Source: Oscillospiraceae bacterium (GTDB lineage: Bacteria; Bacillota_A; Clostridia; Oscillospirales; Oscillospiraceae). Taken from it: 64,000 nucleotides of DNA. Every line of letters starts with the position of its first letter. Within the stretch, counting starts at the first letter, position 1. The stretch covers positions 96,834 through 160,833 of the forward strand of contig JAILOS010000050.1 of the NCBI GenBank assembly GCA_024690695.1, given 5' to 3'. A program made the translations under genes and the position numbers. Below the pieces are notes generated by a model, which was given only the letters and a program-made list of their open reading frames with translations, was not told the DNA's origin and ran no database searches. This document shows positions 1 through 8,448 of this stretch, one piece after another.

Positions 1-787
1 CGGCGAGCTTCGCGGCTCTGCGGAGCTGATCCTCCGGGATGCCGATCGCGTCGGGCATATTGCCGCCGTACTGGTTGACCATCTTCACGAATTCCTGCGG
101 AACGGAGGAAGAACCGTGCAGCACGATCGGGAAGCCGGGCAGGCGCTTGATGCACTCTTCGAGCACGTCGAAGCGGAGCGGAGGCGGAACCAGAACGCCG
201 TCGGCGTTGCGCGTGCACTGGGAAGCCTTGAACTTGTAGGCGCCGTGAGAGGTGCCGATCGCGATGGCCAGCGAGTCGCAGCCGGTGCGGGAGACGAACT
301 CCTCGACCTCTTCGGGACGGGTGTAGCTCTCATGTCCGTGCTCGACGGCCACCTCGTCCTCGACGCCGGCCAGCGTGCCGAGCTCGGCCTCGACGACGAC
401 GCCGTGATCGTGCGCGTATTCGACGACCTGACGGGTCAGCGCGATGTTGTCTTCAAAGGATTTGGAGGAAGCGTCGATCATGACGGAGGTAAAGCCGCCG
501 TCGATGCAGTTCTTGCACAGCTCGAAGGTATCGCCGTGGTCAAGATGCAGCGCGATGGGGATCTCGGGATTTTCAATGATCGCGGCTTCGACCAGCTTGA
601 CGAGATAGGTATGGTTGGCGTAGGCGCGAGCGCCCTTGGACACCTGAAGGATAACAGGGCTCTTCAGCTCGCCGGCCGCCTCGGTAATGCCCTGGACGAT
701 CTCCATGTTGTTTACGTTGAAAGCGCCGACGGCGTATCCCCCGTCATAGGCCTTCCGGAACATCTCTTTTGTCGTTACAAGCGCCAT
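1..787 (-). CDS. fba: Class II fructose-bisphosphate aldolase (C-terminus outside window)
   Basis: This enzyme catalyses reversible cleavage of fructose 1,6-bisphosphate to dihydroxyacetone phosphate and glyceraldehyde 3-phosphate in the cytoplasm. The reverse strand reads MALVTTKEMFRKAYDGGYAV from the ATG at 787-785, preceded by a GGAG Shine-Dalgarno sequence. Class II zinc-enzyme signatures follow in order: IPIALHLDHGD with a zinc histidine, CIDGGFTSVMIDAS, AIGTSHGAYKF, and PIVLHGSSSVPQEF near the substrate phosphate site. The reading frame is still open at base 1, so the last part of the barrel is missing. It is divergent from the phosphofructokinase gene, which makes the pair a glycolytic locus. 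The family assignment is secure; only the C-terminus is unseen. Confidence 0.95.
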   Translation of the reverse strand, partial: MALVTTKEMFRKAYDGGYAVGAFNVNNMEIVQGITEAAGELKSPVILQVSKGARAYANHTYLVKLVEAAIIENPEIPIALHLDHGDTFELCKNCIDGGFTSVMIDASSKSFEDNIALTRQVVEYAHDHGVVVEAELGTLAGVEDEVAVEHGHESYTRPEEVEEFVSRTGCDSLAIAIGTSHGAYKFKASQCTRNADGVLVPPPLRFDVLEECIKRLPGFPIVLHGSSSVPQEFVKMVNQYGGNMPDAIGIPEDQLRRAAKLA

Positions 788-857
788 TTTCAAGTCTCCT
801 TACAGCTAAAAATTTTCAAAATTTGTGAATTTGGTCTATTTACAAATTTACTTTTAT

Positions 858-886
858 ATTATATCCTCAAACTGTTTTATAATCAA
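858..886 (-). promoter_or_regulatory. Promoter for fba
   Basis: On the minus strand TTGATT (886-881) and TATAAT (863-858) are separated by 17 bases, upstream of fba in an AT-rich 165-base divergent spacer. A TATAAT at 878-883 on the plus strand could serve pfp, but I see no good -35 for it; the two promoters would overlap. Confidence 0.6.
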
Positions 887-952
887 GAAGCACATTCCAC
901 AAATCAGGCAAAAATTTTAAACTTTCTATAAGTAAACGGAGGAACTGTTCAA

Positions 953-2194
953 ATGGATAAAAAACTGATCGGCGCCTGTGTCTTCGCCCAGTCCGGCGGT
1001 CCGACGGCCGTTATCAACGCCAGCGCCTACGGCGTGATCCGCACGGCGCTCGACGCGGAAGAGATCACGAAGGTCTACGGTGCGGCGCACGGGATCCGCG
1101 GCGTGCTGGACGACAAGCTGTACGTGATGGACGAGGAAGACCCGAAGGAGCTGGAGCTGCTGCTCCACACGCCGTCTTCGGAGCTCGGCTCCTGCCGCTA
1201 CAAGATGGCGGACCCCGAGAAGGACGACACGGATTACCGCCGCATCCTTGAGATCTTCAAGAAATACAACGTTCGCTATTTCTTCTATAACGGCGGCAAC
1301 GACTCGATGGATACCTGCAACAAAATCAGCCGTTTCATGGCGAATTCCGGCTATGAATGCCGCGTCATGGGCGTGCCGAAGACCATTGACAACGATCTTT
1401 TCGGAACCGACCACTGCCCCGGCTTCCCCAGCGCGGCGAAATATATCGCGACCTCCTGCATGGAGATCAGCAAGGATTCCCGCGTCTATGACAACGGCAT
1501 GATCACGATCGTGGAGATCATGGGCCGTCACGCCGGCTGGCTCGCGGCAAGCTCCGCGCTCGCAAGCTACTTCGGCGCCGGTCCCGACCTGATCTATCTG
1601 CCCGAGACCGACTTCAATATGGACCAGTTCTTTGCGGACATCGAGCGCGTATACGAGGCGCAGGGCAAGGTCCTCGTCGCCGTATCCGAGGGCATCCACT
1701 ACGCAGACGGCAGCTTCGTCTCCGAGGCAAAGACCTCCGCGACAGACGGCTTCGGTCACGCCCAGCTCGGCGGTCTGGCCGCAATGCTCGCCAACCTCGT
1801 CAAGGCGAAGACCGGCGCCAAGGTCCGCGGCATCGAGCTGAGCCTTCTGCAGCGCTGCGCTTCCCATCTGGCCTCCAAAGTGGACGTCGACGAAGCCTTC
1901 GCCGCCGGCAAGCGCGCCGTTGAAGAAGCCGTTTCCGGCACCACCGGCTATATGGTCGCCTTCAAGCGCGTCATGGTCGACGGCCGCTACACCTGCGAGC
2001 TGGAGCTCCTCCCGCTCAGCAAGGTGGCAAACTTTGAAAAGAAGATCCCGCTCGAGTGGATCAACGACGAGCACAACGGGGTCAAGCAGGCGTTTATTGA
2101 TTACGCCCTTCCTCTGATCCAGGGAGAACCCGAGATCCCGAAGGAATATTCTCTCCCCCGCTACGCCAGGCTCAAGAAAGTGCTTGCCCGCTGA
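953..2194 (+). CDS. pfp: Pyrophosphate-type 6-phosphofructokinase
   Basis: The 413-residue product phosphorylates fructose 6-phosphate, most likely with pyrophosphate rather than ATP. It has the PFK signatures QSGGPTAVINAS near the N-terminus, NGGNDSMDT near residue 118, GVPKTIDNDL, and EIMGRHAGWLAA. In ATP enzymes the GGDGS loop carries Gly where PPi enzymes carry Asp; here the loop is GGNDS, with Asp at that position. PKTIDND supplies the Lys typical of PPi users. Asn replaces the first Asp of the loop, as in a subgroup of clostridial enzymes I recall. An ACGGAGG Shine-Dalgarno at 936-942 supports the ATG. It is divergent from fba, and a hairpin terminator follows. The PPi preference is inferred from motifs only. 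Confidence 0.92.
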   Translation: MDKKLIGACVFAQSGGPTAVINASAYGVIRTALDAEEITKVYGAAHGIRGVLDDKLYVMDEEDPKELELLLHTPSSELGSCRYKMADPEKDDTDYRRILEIFKKYNVRYFFYNGGNDSMDTCNKISRFMANSGYECRVMGVPKTIDNDLFGTDHCPGFPSAAKYIATSCMEISKDSRVYDNGMITIVEIMGRHAGWLAASSALASYFGAGPDLIYLPETDFNMDQFFADIERVYEAQGKVLVAVSEGIHYADGSFVSEAKTSATDGFGHAQLGGLAAMLANLVKAKTGAKVRGIELSLLQRCASHLASKVDVDEAFAAGKRAVEEAVSGTTGYMVAFKRVMVDGRYTCELELLPLSKVANFEKKIPLEWINDEHNGVKQAFIDYALPLIQGEPEIPKEYSLPRYARLKKVLAR

Positions 2195-2211
2195 TCTCAT
2201 CCTTTTGTGCA

Positions 2212-2245
2212 AAATGACCGTCCGGTTTTCTCCGGGCGGTCATTT
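2212..2245. terminator. Bidirectional hairpin between pfp and the surface-protein operon
   Basis: AAATGACCG-TCCGG and CCGG-GCGGTCATTT form a near-perfect stem around a TTTTCT loop, placed between two convergent genes. Confidence 0.7.
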
Positions 2246-2248
2246 CGT

Positions 2249-3721
2249 TTATAATTCTTTTCTGTAAGACCATTTATGCGACTGCACTTCGTCCAGCATG
2301 AACATATCGATGTACTCTTTGTCGCTCCAGTATTTAAACCACTGCATTTCCGGATCAAAAACGTAGGTCGTTCCGTCGAGCTCCAGTTCGCACCAGCCGT
2401 GCATGCGTCCGGCTATCGTGCCGGAAAAGGCGGTCATATCGTAGCCCATCGCTCTGCAAAGCTCACAGTAGGTGCCGGCATAGGCGTAACAGTTGCCGTA
2501 GCCCGTCTCGAGCATTTTGTAGGCCTCCTGAACCGACCATCCCTGTTCGCCGATCTCATAAAACGAGCCCTTGCGGTAACTGCAGTTGCTCAGGATGTAA
2601 TCATACGCTGCACGCAGCCTCTGAACGTCATCCATGTCCTTGTCCGTGATGCTTTCCAGGATCCTTCGGAGCATACGGTCGAGCTCTTCGTTTCCGGACG
2701 TGTATCTTCCGTACTTATCGAAGCGGAAACCGTTGATCTCTCCGTTTTTCAGATAAGTCCCGTCCTTCTGAATATAGCGAAGAACAGAGCCGTCGAAGGA
2801 AAAGCCTTCTTCTTTCGAGAGGTCGGGTACATGGAGCGCCTGAAGATCGGCTCCCGCATAGTCGCTGCCCGCCGCAGCCAGCATCTGCGCATAATCGGGA
2901 TCATCCAGCGATACGTCGGGGATAATGCGCAAATCGTCCTCTCGAAGCTCCGTATCTCTGCCGACGACGCGGATCAGGATCATCGCCGCTTCACGGCGCG
3001 TCAGCGTTTTATCCGGTTCAACGGCGCCGTTTGCGCCGGGCTTGATCCATCCGCGCTGAACGGCCAGACAGAAAGCGGCGTATTCTGGCGCGTCTTCAGC
3101 TAAATCGGAGAATGCGGACGTCTCGGCCGTCGGCGGGAAAAAGGCCGCCAGCATCGAAATCAGTTCGCTCTTTTTCAGCGCGTTTTCTGGGCCGAACGTC
3201 TCTCCTTCCACGACGCCGAGCGTCTTGAGGACGTTCGCCGATTCGCCGTAAGCATTTTCCGCTTCCAGATCGGAAAACCGCTCCACCGCTTCCACGGGCA
3301 AAGCCAGCAGCGAGACCAGAACGTCCGCGGCTTCGGCGTGCGTCATCGGCTCGTCCGGCCGCAGTTCCCCTTTTGCGTTCTCCTGCAGCAGCGGGATCGA
3401 AGCGTCCGACTTCAGCGCGACGGCATATACCGCGGAATAATACAGGTCGCCGTCAGCGATAACGGGATCCCGCAGCTCGATCTTCCCGTCCGGGCCGCGC
3501 CACCCGATAAAGGTGTAGTTTTCGATCGCTTCGCCATCCGGCAGATGAACGTCCGACCCCCTGCCGATCTTTTCAACGGTTTCTCCGTCCGGCCGGTACA
3601 GATGCAGATTGACCCAGGCGTAGTTCTTTACCGTCCGGATAAAATACACGGCGGCAGCCAGCGCGGCAATCGACAGCACGGCGAGCAGGATCGCAGTTTT
3701 TCGGTCAAAGGTTTTTTTCAT
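2249..3721 (-). CDS. Membrane-anchored SLH-domain protein with C-terminal transglutaminase-like domain
   Basis: The 490-residue product has an N-terminal membrane segment (residues about 9-30) with no lipobox. A short lipid-sized beta region follows, then two to three S-layer-homology-type repeats between about residues 105 and 275 (ELRPDEPMTHAEAADVLV, and GAVEPDKTLTRREAAMILI). The C-terminal domain is transglutaminase-like: Cys411 in GYGNCYAYAGTYCELC, His441 in RMHGWCELE and Asp456 in YVFDPEMQW give a complete triad. SLH repeats normally bind secondary cell-wall polymer, so the enzyme probably acts at the wall as a protease or amidase-like hydrolase; its substrate is unknown. It is last in a four-gene envelope operon and overlaps the lipoprotein gene by four bases (ATGA), implying translational coupling. 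Confidence 0.85.
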   Translation of the reverse strand: MKKTFDRKTAILLAVLSIAALAAAVYFIRTVKNYAWVNLHLYRPDGETVEKIGRGSDVHLPDGEAIENYTFIGWRGPDGKIELRDPVIADGDLYYSAVYAVALKSDASIPLLQENAKGELRPDEPMTHAEAADVLVSLLALPVEAVERFSDLEAENAYGESANVLKTLGVVEGETFGPENALKKSELISMLAAFFPPTAETSAFSDLAEDAPEYAAFCLAVQRGWIKPGANGAVEPDKTLTRREAAMILIRVVGRDTELREDDLRIIPDVSLDDPDYAQMLAAAGSDYAGADLQALHVPDLSKEEGFSFDGSVLRYIQKDGTYLKNGEINGFRFDKYGRYTSGNEELDRMLRRILESITDKDMDDVQRLRAAYDYILSNCSYRKGSFYEIGEQGWSVQEAYKMLETGYGNCYAYAGTYCELCRAMGYDMTAFSGTIAGRMHGWCELELDGTTYVFDPEMQWFKYWSDKEYIDMFMLDEVQSHKWSYRKEL

Positions 3722-4107
3722 TCCAATACTTCCTGTATGATTTCAGATTCGTTGTCGCGGTAGGTATATACGGTAAAATCTTCATAGATCAGTTCCCCGT
3801 CTTCTCCGCCGTCCGCAGACGCCGCGGCGTAGTCGAAGGAAAGCGGTTCGCCGAAAACGGAAACCAGCTCGGAGAGCTCTCTGCCGATAAACTGCCGCGC
3901 GAGGTCCGCCCGCTCTTCCGGGCTGAGCGCGTCAATTCCCGTTTCAGGGACGTCTTCTCCGCCGCTTTGATCCGTCGGCTCCGGTTCGGCAGGGCTTGCC
4001 GTCTCGTCTCCCGTACTCACGATGCGTTTGACGGTCACGCAGGCGCCGAGCGAGCAGAGCAGACAAACGCAGAGGATGAACGCAAGGATTTTTGAGAACG
4101 ATTTCAC
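3718..4107 (-). CDS. Small lipoprotein of unknown function
   Basis: The 129-residue product has a type II signal peptide with lipobox LLCSLGAC, lipidation being expected on Cys23. An acidic, Pro/Glu/Thr-rich linker follows (residues about 32-60). The C-terminal half is a small globular region: LARQFIGRELSELVSVFGEP, then YEDFTVYTYRDN. This resembles the small SmpA/PepSY-like folds that sit outside the membrane, but I cannot assign a family. It lies between the AlgX-like gene and the SLH-transglutaminase gene, overlapping the latter by four bases. It is probably an exported accessory to the same envelope pathway. Confidence 0.75.
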   Translation of the reverse strand: MKSFSKILAFILCVCLLCSLGACVTVKRIVSTGDETASPAEPEPTDQSGGEDVPETGIDALSPEERADLARQFIGRELSELVSVFGEPLSFDYAAASADGGEDGELIYEDFTVYTYRDNESEIIQEVLE

Positions 4108-4132
4108 GGAGCTCCTCCTTTTCGGCGCGTCG

Positions 4133-5506
4133 TCAGCCGACGGCTGCGTCCGTCAGCGTATAGGCGCAGGTGCCTCCGCTTCGGGACAATATCAGCCGCT
4201 CGGGTACGGCAAGTCCGGCGTCCAGCCAGGCGCTGAAGCCGTAACTGCCGTCATCAAGACGAACGACGCAGCATTCATACCATCGCCCTTCACAGGCCAG
4301 ATAAACGCCTCCGCAGTCCGACGGATCGAAAAGCGGGAGGCTTCCCGTATAGGAGACGAGACCCTTCCCTTCTCCGGCTCCATCCGTCTTCGTCAGCGCG
4401 ACAGCTTCGCCGGTCTCCGCGGCCGCTCCGGTCTCCCTTGCGGCAGCGGGAAAGACCGCCGCCTTCTCCAGCAGCCAGGGGATGTTGCGCTCGACGAGCT
4501 CGATCAACACAGCGTCGATCCTTTCCGATTCGAGCGCGCACAGATCGTAGACGTCAGAGCGGGAGAACAGCGCCTGCTCGAATTGATCCGCCAGATACGG
4601 ATACAGCGCCGCGCCGAAGGAATCCCGATAGCACAGGAGCGTCCCTTCCGCTTCTTCGTTGTAGGAACGGATCGTCAGCGCGTTTCCGCCGTTCGGGTCG
4701 CGTTCCGTTTCAAACCGGAAGCCCGGGCTGTAAACGCAGTCCTCTTCTCTCTCTTCTCCGCGCGGAAAAAGCATCTCGTACAGATCACCGGGATGCGGCG
4801 TCGTCTCCGAAAACGGGCCGTTAAAATAGTCTGAATCCCTTCCGAACGCAGCCAGCAGCGCGTCGGCCGCGAGGGCGGCGCCGCGGGCGTTCCAGTGAGA
4901 ATCCGTCCTGAAATAAAGCACTTCCCTGTTTTGAAAAGCTCCGAACAAATCCGCGTAGTTCACGCCGGACCGCTCGAGCATCGGAATAAACCTTTCGGCG
5001 TTGGACAGGCTTCTGTCCCGTTCGGCAAAAGCCGGCATATGCTCCGGATACAGCGAGTTTTTATTCGGAGCGATCGTAAAGACGAAGGCCGTCCCCCGGC
5101 TTTCGGCATATTCCTGCATCAGAAGCAGGTTCCTGGCCGCCAGCCGGAGCTCTCCGTCGGACAGGCCGCGGCCGAGGTAGTCGTCCAGCGTCTTGGCGTA
5201 GTAGAGCCAGCCGTCGGTACCGAGAACGACCTGCTCTTCCACCGACGTTTGGAAAACCGAGGCGTTCAGCTTCGCCCAGGCGGTCAGCAGAGATTGCCGC
5301 AGGGCAAAGCGATCCGCAAAATAATCGGAAAACTGGGTCAGAACCCGCGCGTTCAAGCTGCCGTCGTCAGTTTTCAGCTGCGGCTTCGGAGAAAGCACCT
5401 CGTTGGCGGCTTCGCCGCTCGCCCCAAAAACCGCGATCCCGGCGGACGGGAGCAGGGATATCAAGAGAAAGAGCGCGATAAAAACCAGACTGATCGTTCG
5501 TTTCAC
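4133..5506 (-). CDS. AlgX/AlgJ (DHHW)-like SGNH acetyltransferase partner
   Basis: The 457-residue secreted or membrane-tethered product begins with a hydrophobic segment (residues 5-28). It has the DHHW/AlgX-AlgJ features: VVLGTDGWLYYAKTLDDYLG near residue 95, APNKNSLYPEHMP, and FRTDSHWNARGAALAADALL around residue 200, whose TDSHWN motif carries the catalytic Asp-His pair. CYRDSFGAALYPYLADQF at about residue 295 fits the serine block. The C-terminal region after about residue 365 looks like a small beta domain, perhaps for glycan binding. Proteins of this type work with MBOAT acyltransferases to O-acetylate exopolysaccharide, and the MBOAT gene is immediately upstream, 15 bases away. The acceptor polymer is unknown. 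Confidence 0.85.
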   Translation of the reverse strand: MKRTISLVFIALFLLISLLPSAGIAVFGASGEAANEVLSPKPQLKTDDGSLNARVLTQFSDYFADRFALRQSLLTAWAKLNASVFQTSVEEQVVLGTDGWLYYAKTLDDYLGRGLSDGELRLAARNLLLMQEYAESRGTAFVFTIAPNKNSLYPEHMPAFAERDRSLSNAERFIPMLERSGVNYADLFGAFQNREVLYFRTDSHWNARGAALAADALLAAFGRDSDYFNGPFSETTPHPGDLYEMLFPRGEEREEDCVYSPGFRFETERDPNGGNALTIRSYNEEAEGTLLCYRDSFGAALYPYLADQFEQALFSRSDVYDLCALESERIDAVLIELVERNIPWLLEKAAVFPAAARETGAAAETGEAVALTKTDGAGEGKGLVSYTGSLPLFDPSDCGGVYLACEGRWYECCVVRLDDGSYGFSAWLDAGLAVPERLILSRSGGTCAYTLTDAAVG

Positions 5507-5521
5507 ATTCGTGCCCTCCCC

Positions 5522-6958
5522 TCAGAACTGAAAATAGATAAAGGGGTTGAACCCGCCGCGCGACAGGCTGAGGATCGACAGAAGATAGAGCCCGAGGCAA
5601 AGCGCGGAGCGAAGCGCCAGCGCGGCCGGCCCGCGAAGCCTTTCCGAAGCGGAGAAGCGCTCCCGCAGCTTCTCGGTCAATCGGCCGGAGAGCAGGATTG
5701 CGAGGATCAGCACGAAGACGCTCGCCGCGGAGAGCATCCGCCGCAGCTCGAAGGACGCGAAAGGAGCCGTCTGAAAACGGAACATCGCTCCGATCATCGT
5801 AAACGCGGAGGCGAGATCGTCCGCTCGGAAAACGACGAAAAGCAGCGTCACGGCAAGCAAGGTGTAAAGGCGGCAGAAAAAGCGGCCGAGCAGGCTGTTT
5901 TTCAGCTTGTCCGCCGGGATCGCGCCGACCCCTTCCAGACTGGACAGCACGCCGTGACCGAGGCCCCAGAAGACGAAGGTCCAGTTTGCACCGTGCCAGA
6001 TGCCGGTGCAGAAAAAGACGATCAGCCGGTTCAGAGCGGCGCGGCCTCTCCCCTTCCGGTTGCCGCCGAGCGGGATATAGAGGTATTCCTTGAACCAGGA
6101 CGACAGAGAGATGTGCCATCTTCTCCAAAAATCCCGGATCGAAAGCGCCGCGTAAGGCAGATTGAAGTTTTCGCGGATGCGGAAGCCGAACATGCGCGCC
6201 AGCCCGATGGCCATGTCGCTGTAGCCGCTGAAATCAAAGTAGATCTGCAGCGTATAGCAGACGGCGCCAAGCCAGGCCAGCCTCCAGTCGAGTCCCAGAC
6301 CGGACGCGGGCAAAAACTCATTGAATACGCGATCAGCCGTCAGACCGACCGCGTTGGCGATCAGCACCTTTTTGGAGAGGCCGACGATGAAGCGGCGGAT
6401 GCCGGCAGCCGTCTCCTCGCCCGTGCAGTTCCTGTCGTCGATCTGTTCGGCGATATCGTGATATTTGACGATCGGACCGGCGATCAGCTGCGGGAAGAAG
6501 GAGATGAACAGCAGGAGCTTCAAAAAGTCCTTCGTTCCGCTGTTTTTATCCCGATAGACGTCAATCGAGTAGGAAAGGCCCTGGAAGGTGAAAAAAGAAA
6601 TGCCGATCGGCAGTTCGATCCCCGGCTGACGAATGGCAGCGCCAAAAAGCGCGTTCACGTTGGCGACGGCGAAATCGGCATATTTGAAAACGCCGAGGAT
6701 CAGCAGGTTCAGCGCCACGCACGCCGTGATGACCGCGCGGCGTCCGCGGGTCATCCGACCGAGAAGCAGGCCGGCGCCGTAGTTGATCAGGACGGATGCC
6801 AGGAACAGCGGCACGTACCAAAGCTGGCCAAAAGCGTAGAAAACCAGGCTCGCCGCGGCCAGAAGCGCGTTTTTCCAGCGCAGAGACGGAACGAACCGAT
6901 AGAGAACGAAAACCGCGGGCAGAAAGATGAACAGAAAGATCGCCGAGCTGAAAACCAA
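5522..6958 (-). CDS. MBOAT family O-acyltransferase (AlgI/PatA/DltB-like)
   Basis: The 478-residue polytopic membrane protein starts MVFSSAIFLFIFLPAVFVLY. It has the family core RDFWRRWHISLSSWFKEYLY around residue 280, followed by IPLGGNRKG, and the catalytic-histidine block FFCTGIWHGANWTFVFWGLG around residue 320. PIGISFFTFQGLSYSIDVYR is the other strongly conserved stretch. MBOAT proteins move an acyl group, usually acetyl, across the membrane for transfer to an extracellular glycan. With the AlgX/DHHW-like protein directly downstream, this is an alginate-style O-acetylation module. It is first in a four-gene operon running to 2249. The start is supported by an AAGGAGG Shine-Dalgarno just upstream. 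Confidence 0.93.
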   Translation of the reverse strand: MVFSSAIFLFIFLPAVFVLYRFVPSLRWKNALLAAASLVFYAFGQLWYVPLFLASVLINYGAGLLLGRMTRGRRAVITACVALNLLILGVFKYADFAVANVNALFGAAIRQPGIELPIGISFFTFQGLSYSIDVYRDKNSGTKDFLKLLLFISFFPQLIAGPIVKYHDIAEQIDDRNCTGEETAAGIRRFIVGLSKKVLIANAVGLTADRVFNEFLPASGLGLDWRLAWLGAVCYTLQIYFDFSGYSDMAIGLARMFGFRIRENFNLPYAALSIRDFWRRWHISLSSWFKEYLYIPLGGNRKGRGRAALNRLIVFFCTGIWHGANWTFVFWGLGHGVLSSLEGVGAIPADKLKNSLLGRFFCRLYTLLAVTLLFVVFRADDLASAFTMIGAMFRFQTAPFASFELRRMLSAASVFVLILAILLSGRLTEKLRERFSASERLRGPAALALRSALCLGLYLLSILSLSRGGFNPFIYFQF

Positions 6959-7065
6959 ACGCTTGTCCTCCTTCCGTCGTTCCGCAAAATAATCTATACT
7001 TTTTTATTTTATCACTTCTGCTTCGCGTTTTCTACTCATTTTTGAAAAAAATAGAACTCTCCGCG

Positions 7066-7094
7066 TTGCAATCGCGCGCCGAGACGGATATAAT
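7066..7094 (+). promoter_or_regulatory. Promoter for the papain-like orphan gene
   Basis: TTGCAA (7066-7071) and TATAAT (7089-7094) are 17 bases apart, 28 bases upstream of the ATG, with an AACGGAGG ribosome site between. Confidence 0.7.
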
Positions 7095-7121
7095 ATCCGT
7101 ATCGAAACGGAGGCCTGTGCT

Positions 7122-7808
7122 ATGGAATACAGCTTGTCCCATCCCTATATTTCGGTCGATTACGGCGGGCGTCCCAGCTACGGCGGCAGTCAGATGAAGT
7201 CCGGCTCCAAAACGGTTTCCGGGGCCGGCTGCGGTCTCGTCGCCGGGCTCGATCTGCTTCTCTATCTTCTTCGCGTCAACGGCGGCAGCTGCGGTTTTCC
7301 GATAGACAAGCTGACGGAGACTGAAAAGTCGCTGCCGGCCGGCGTCTATAATCTTGCTCTGAAAGAGCTGCGGCGCTGTCTCCCGCTGATCCCCGGCCAC
7401 GGGATCAACGGTCTGTTCCTCTCGCTCGGGCTCAACGCTTTCTTTGTTCGTCACCGCCTTCCGTACTCGGTCTCCTGGGGCGTGCCGTATAAAAAGCTAT
7501 GGCCGACGGTGCAGCGGATGCTGGAGCAGGATCTGCCCGTCGTCTTTTCGATCGGGCCGAATTTTCCTCGCATATGGAAACGCGAAAAGCTCGCTCTGTA
7601 CGCGGAGCGTCCCGGCGGCGAGAAGACCGAGGCCGACCGCACGCAGGCTCATTACGTCACGGTGACCGGCATGGACGAGCGCTGGCTGCGCATTTCGTCC
7701 TGGGGCCGCATGTTCTACATCGACAAGGGCGAGTTTCTGCGCTTCGTGCAGGAAAGCAGCACGCGTCTTTTCAGCAATATCCTGGTCGTTCATAAAAAAG
7801 CCGTCTGA
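7122..7808 (+). CDS. Papain-like (C39-type fold) cysteine peptidase-like protein
   Basis: The 228-residue cytoplasmic-looking protein has no signal peptide or membrane segment. I do not recognise a named family, but the layout is that of a C39-type papain-like fold: Cys37 in SGAGCGLVAGLDLLLYLL at the start of a helix, and His177 in AHYVTVTGMDERWLRISSWG. The strand-turn after the histidine is where such proteins place Asp or Asn; here it is Ser193-Ser194. The middle (residues about 85-150) contains ELRRCLPLIPGHG and a segment VPYKKLWPTVQRML that resembles the region feeding the active site in C39-like proteins. It has its own promoter and a terminator behind it, so it is monocistronic. Function and substrate are unknown. 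Confidence 0.7.
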   Translation: MEYSLSHPYISVDYGGRPSYGGSQMKSGSKTVSGAGCGLVAGLDLLLYLLRVNGGSCGFPIDKLTETEKSLPAGVYNLALKELRRCLPLIPGHGINGLFLSLGLNAFFVRHRLPYSVSWGVPYKKLWPTVQRMLEQDLPVVFSIGPNFPRIWKREKLALYAERPGGEKTEADRTQAHYVTVTGMDERWLRISSWGRMFYIDKGEFLRFVQESSTRLFSNILVVHKKAV

Positions 7809-7823
7809 GGTACGGTATGTTCC

Positions 7824-7846
7824 GGAGCGGGGCGTCCCGCTCCTTT
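7824..7846. terminator. Hairpin terminator between convergent genes
   Basis: GGAGCGGG-GCGT-CCCGCTCC followed by TTT lies between the stop of the papain-like gene and the 3' end of cotJC. Confidence 0.65.
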
Positions 7847-7848
7847 GC

Positions 7849-8445
7849 TCAGCGGTCGAAAGCCGGGTTGACCGCGTAGAAATTCTTGCTGTTCATTTTG
7901 TCCATTGCCAGACGCAGCGTCTCGCCGAAGCGCTGGAAATGGACTACCTCCCTCTCCCGCAGATACCGGATCACGTTGCTCACGTCGGGATCGTCCGTCA
8001 TGCGGAGGATGTTGTCGTAGGTCGTTCTGGCCTTCTGTTCAGCGGCCATGTCTTCGGTGAGATCGGTGATCACATCGCCCTTGACGCCGATCGAAGCCGC
8101 GCTCCAGGGGAAGCCGGAGGCCGCCGTCGGGTACACGCCGGCCGTGTGATCGACGAAATAGGCGTCGAAGCCCTTCCGCTTGATCTCCTCCGGGGTCATG
8201 CTGCGGGTGAGCTGATGCAGCACCGCGCCGACCATTTCGAGATGGCCGAGCTCCTCCGTTCCGATATCCGTCAGCACGCCGGCCACCTCGGGATACGGCA
8301 TGGCGTAACGCTGGCTGAGATAGCGCATCGAAGCGCCGAGCTCCCCGTCCGGGCCTCCGTATTGACTGACGATAAACTTTGCCAGAGCCGGGTTGGGGTT
8401 CTTGATCTTCACCGGGTACTGCAGCTTTTTCTCATATACGAACAC
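7849..8445 (-). CDS. cotJC: Spore-coat protein CotJC (manganese-catalase-like)
   Basis: The 198-residue protein starts MFVYEKKLQYPVKIKNPNPA, as is typical of CotJC, and has the ferritin-like di-metal helices of Mn catalases: ELGASMRYLSQRYAMPYPE, LTDIGTEELGHLEMVGAVLH with the metal-binding Glu and His, and VIRYLREREVVHFQRFGETL. CotJC belongs to the inner spore coat and is expressed in the mother cell. The gene begins three bases after the stop of the cotJA-cotJB fusion. Length matches the family. Confidence 0.93.
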   Translation of the reverse strand: MFVYEKKLQYPVKIKNPNPALAKFIVSQYGGPDGELGASMRYLSQRYAMPYPEVAGVLTDIGTEELGHLEMVGAVLHQLTRSMTPEEIKRKGFDAYFVDHTAGVYPTAASGFPWSAASIGVKGDVITDLTEDMAAEQKARTTYDNILRMTDDPDVSNVIRYLREREVVHFQRFGETLRLAMDKMNSKNFYAVNPAFDR

Positions 8446-8448
8446 GTC

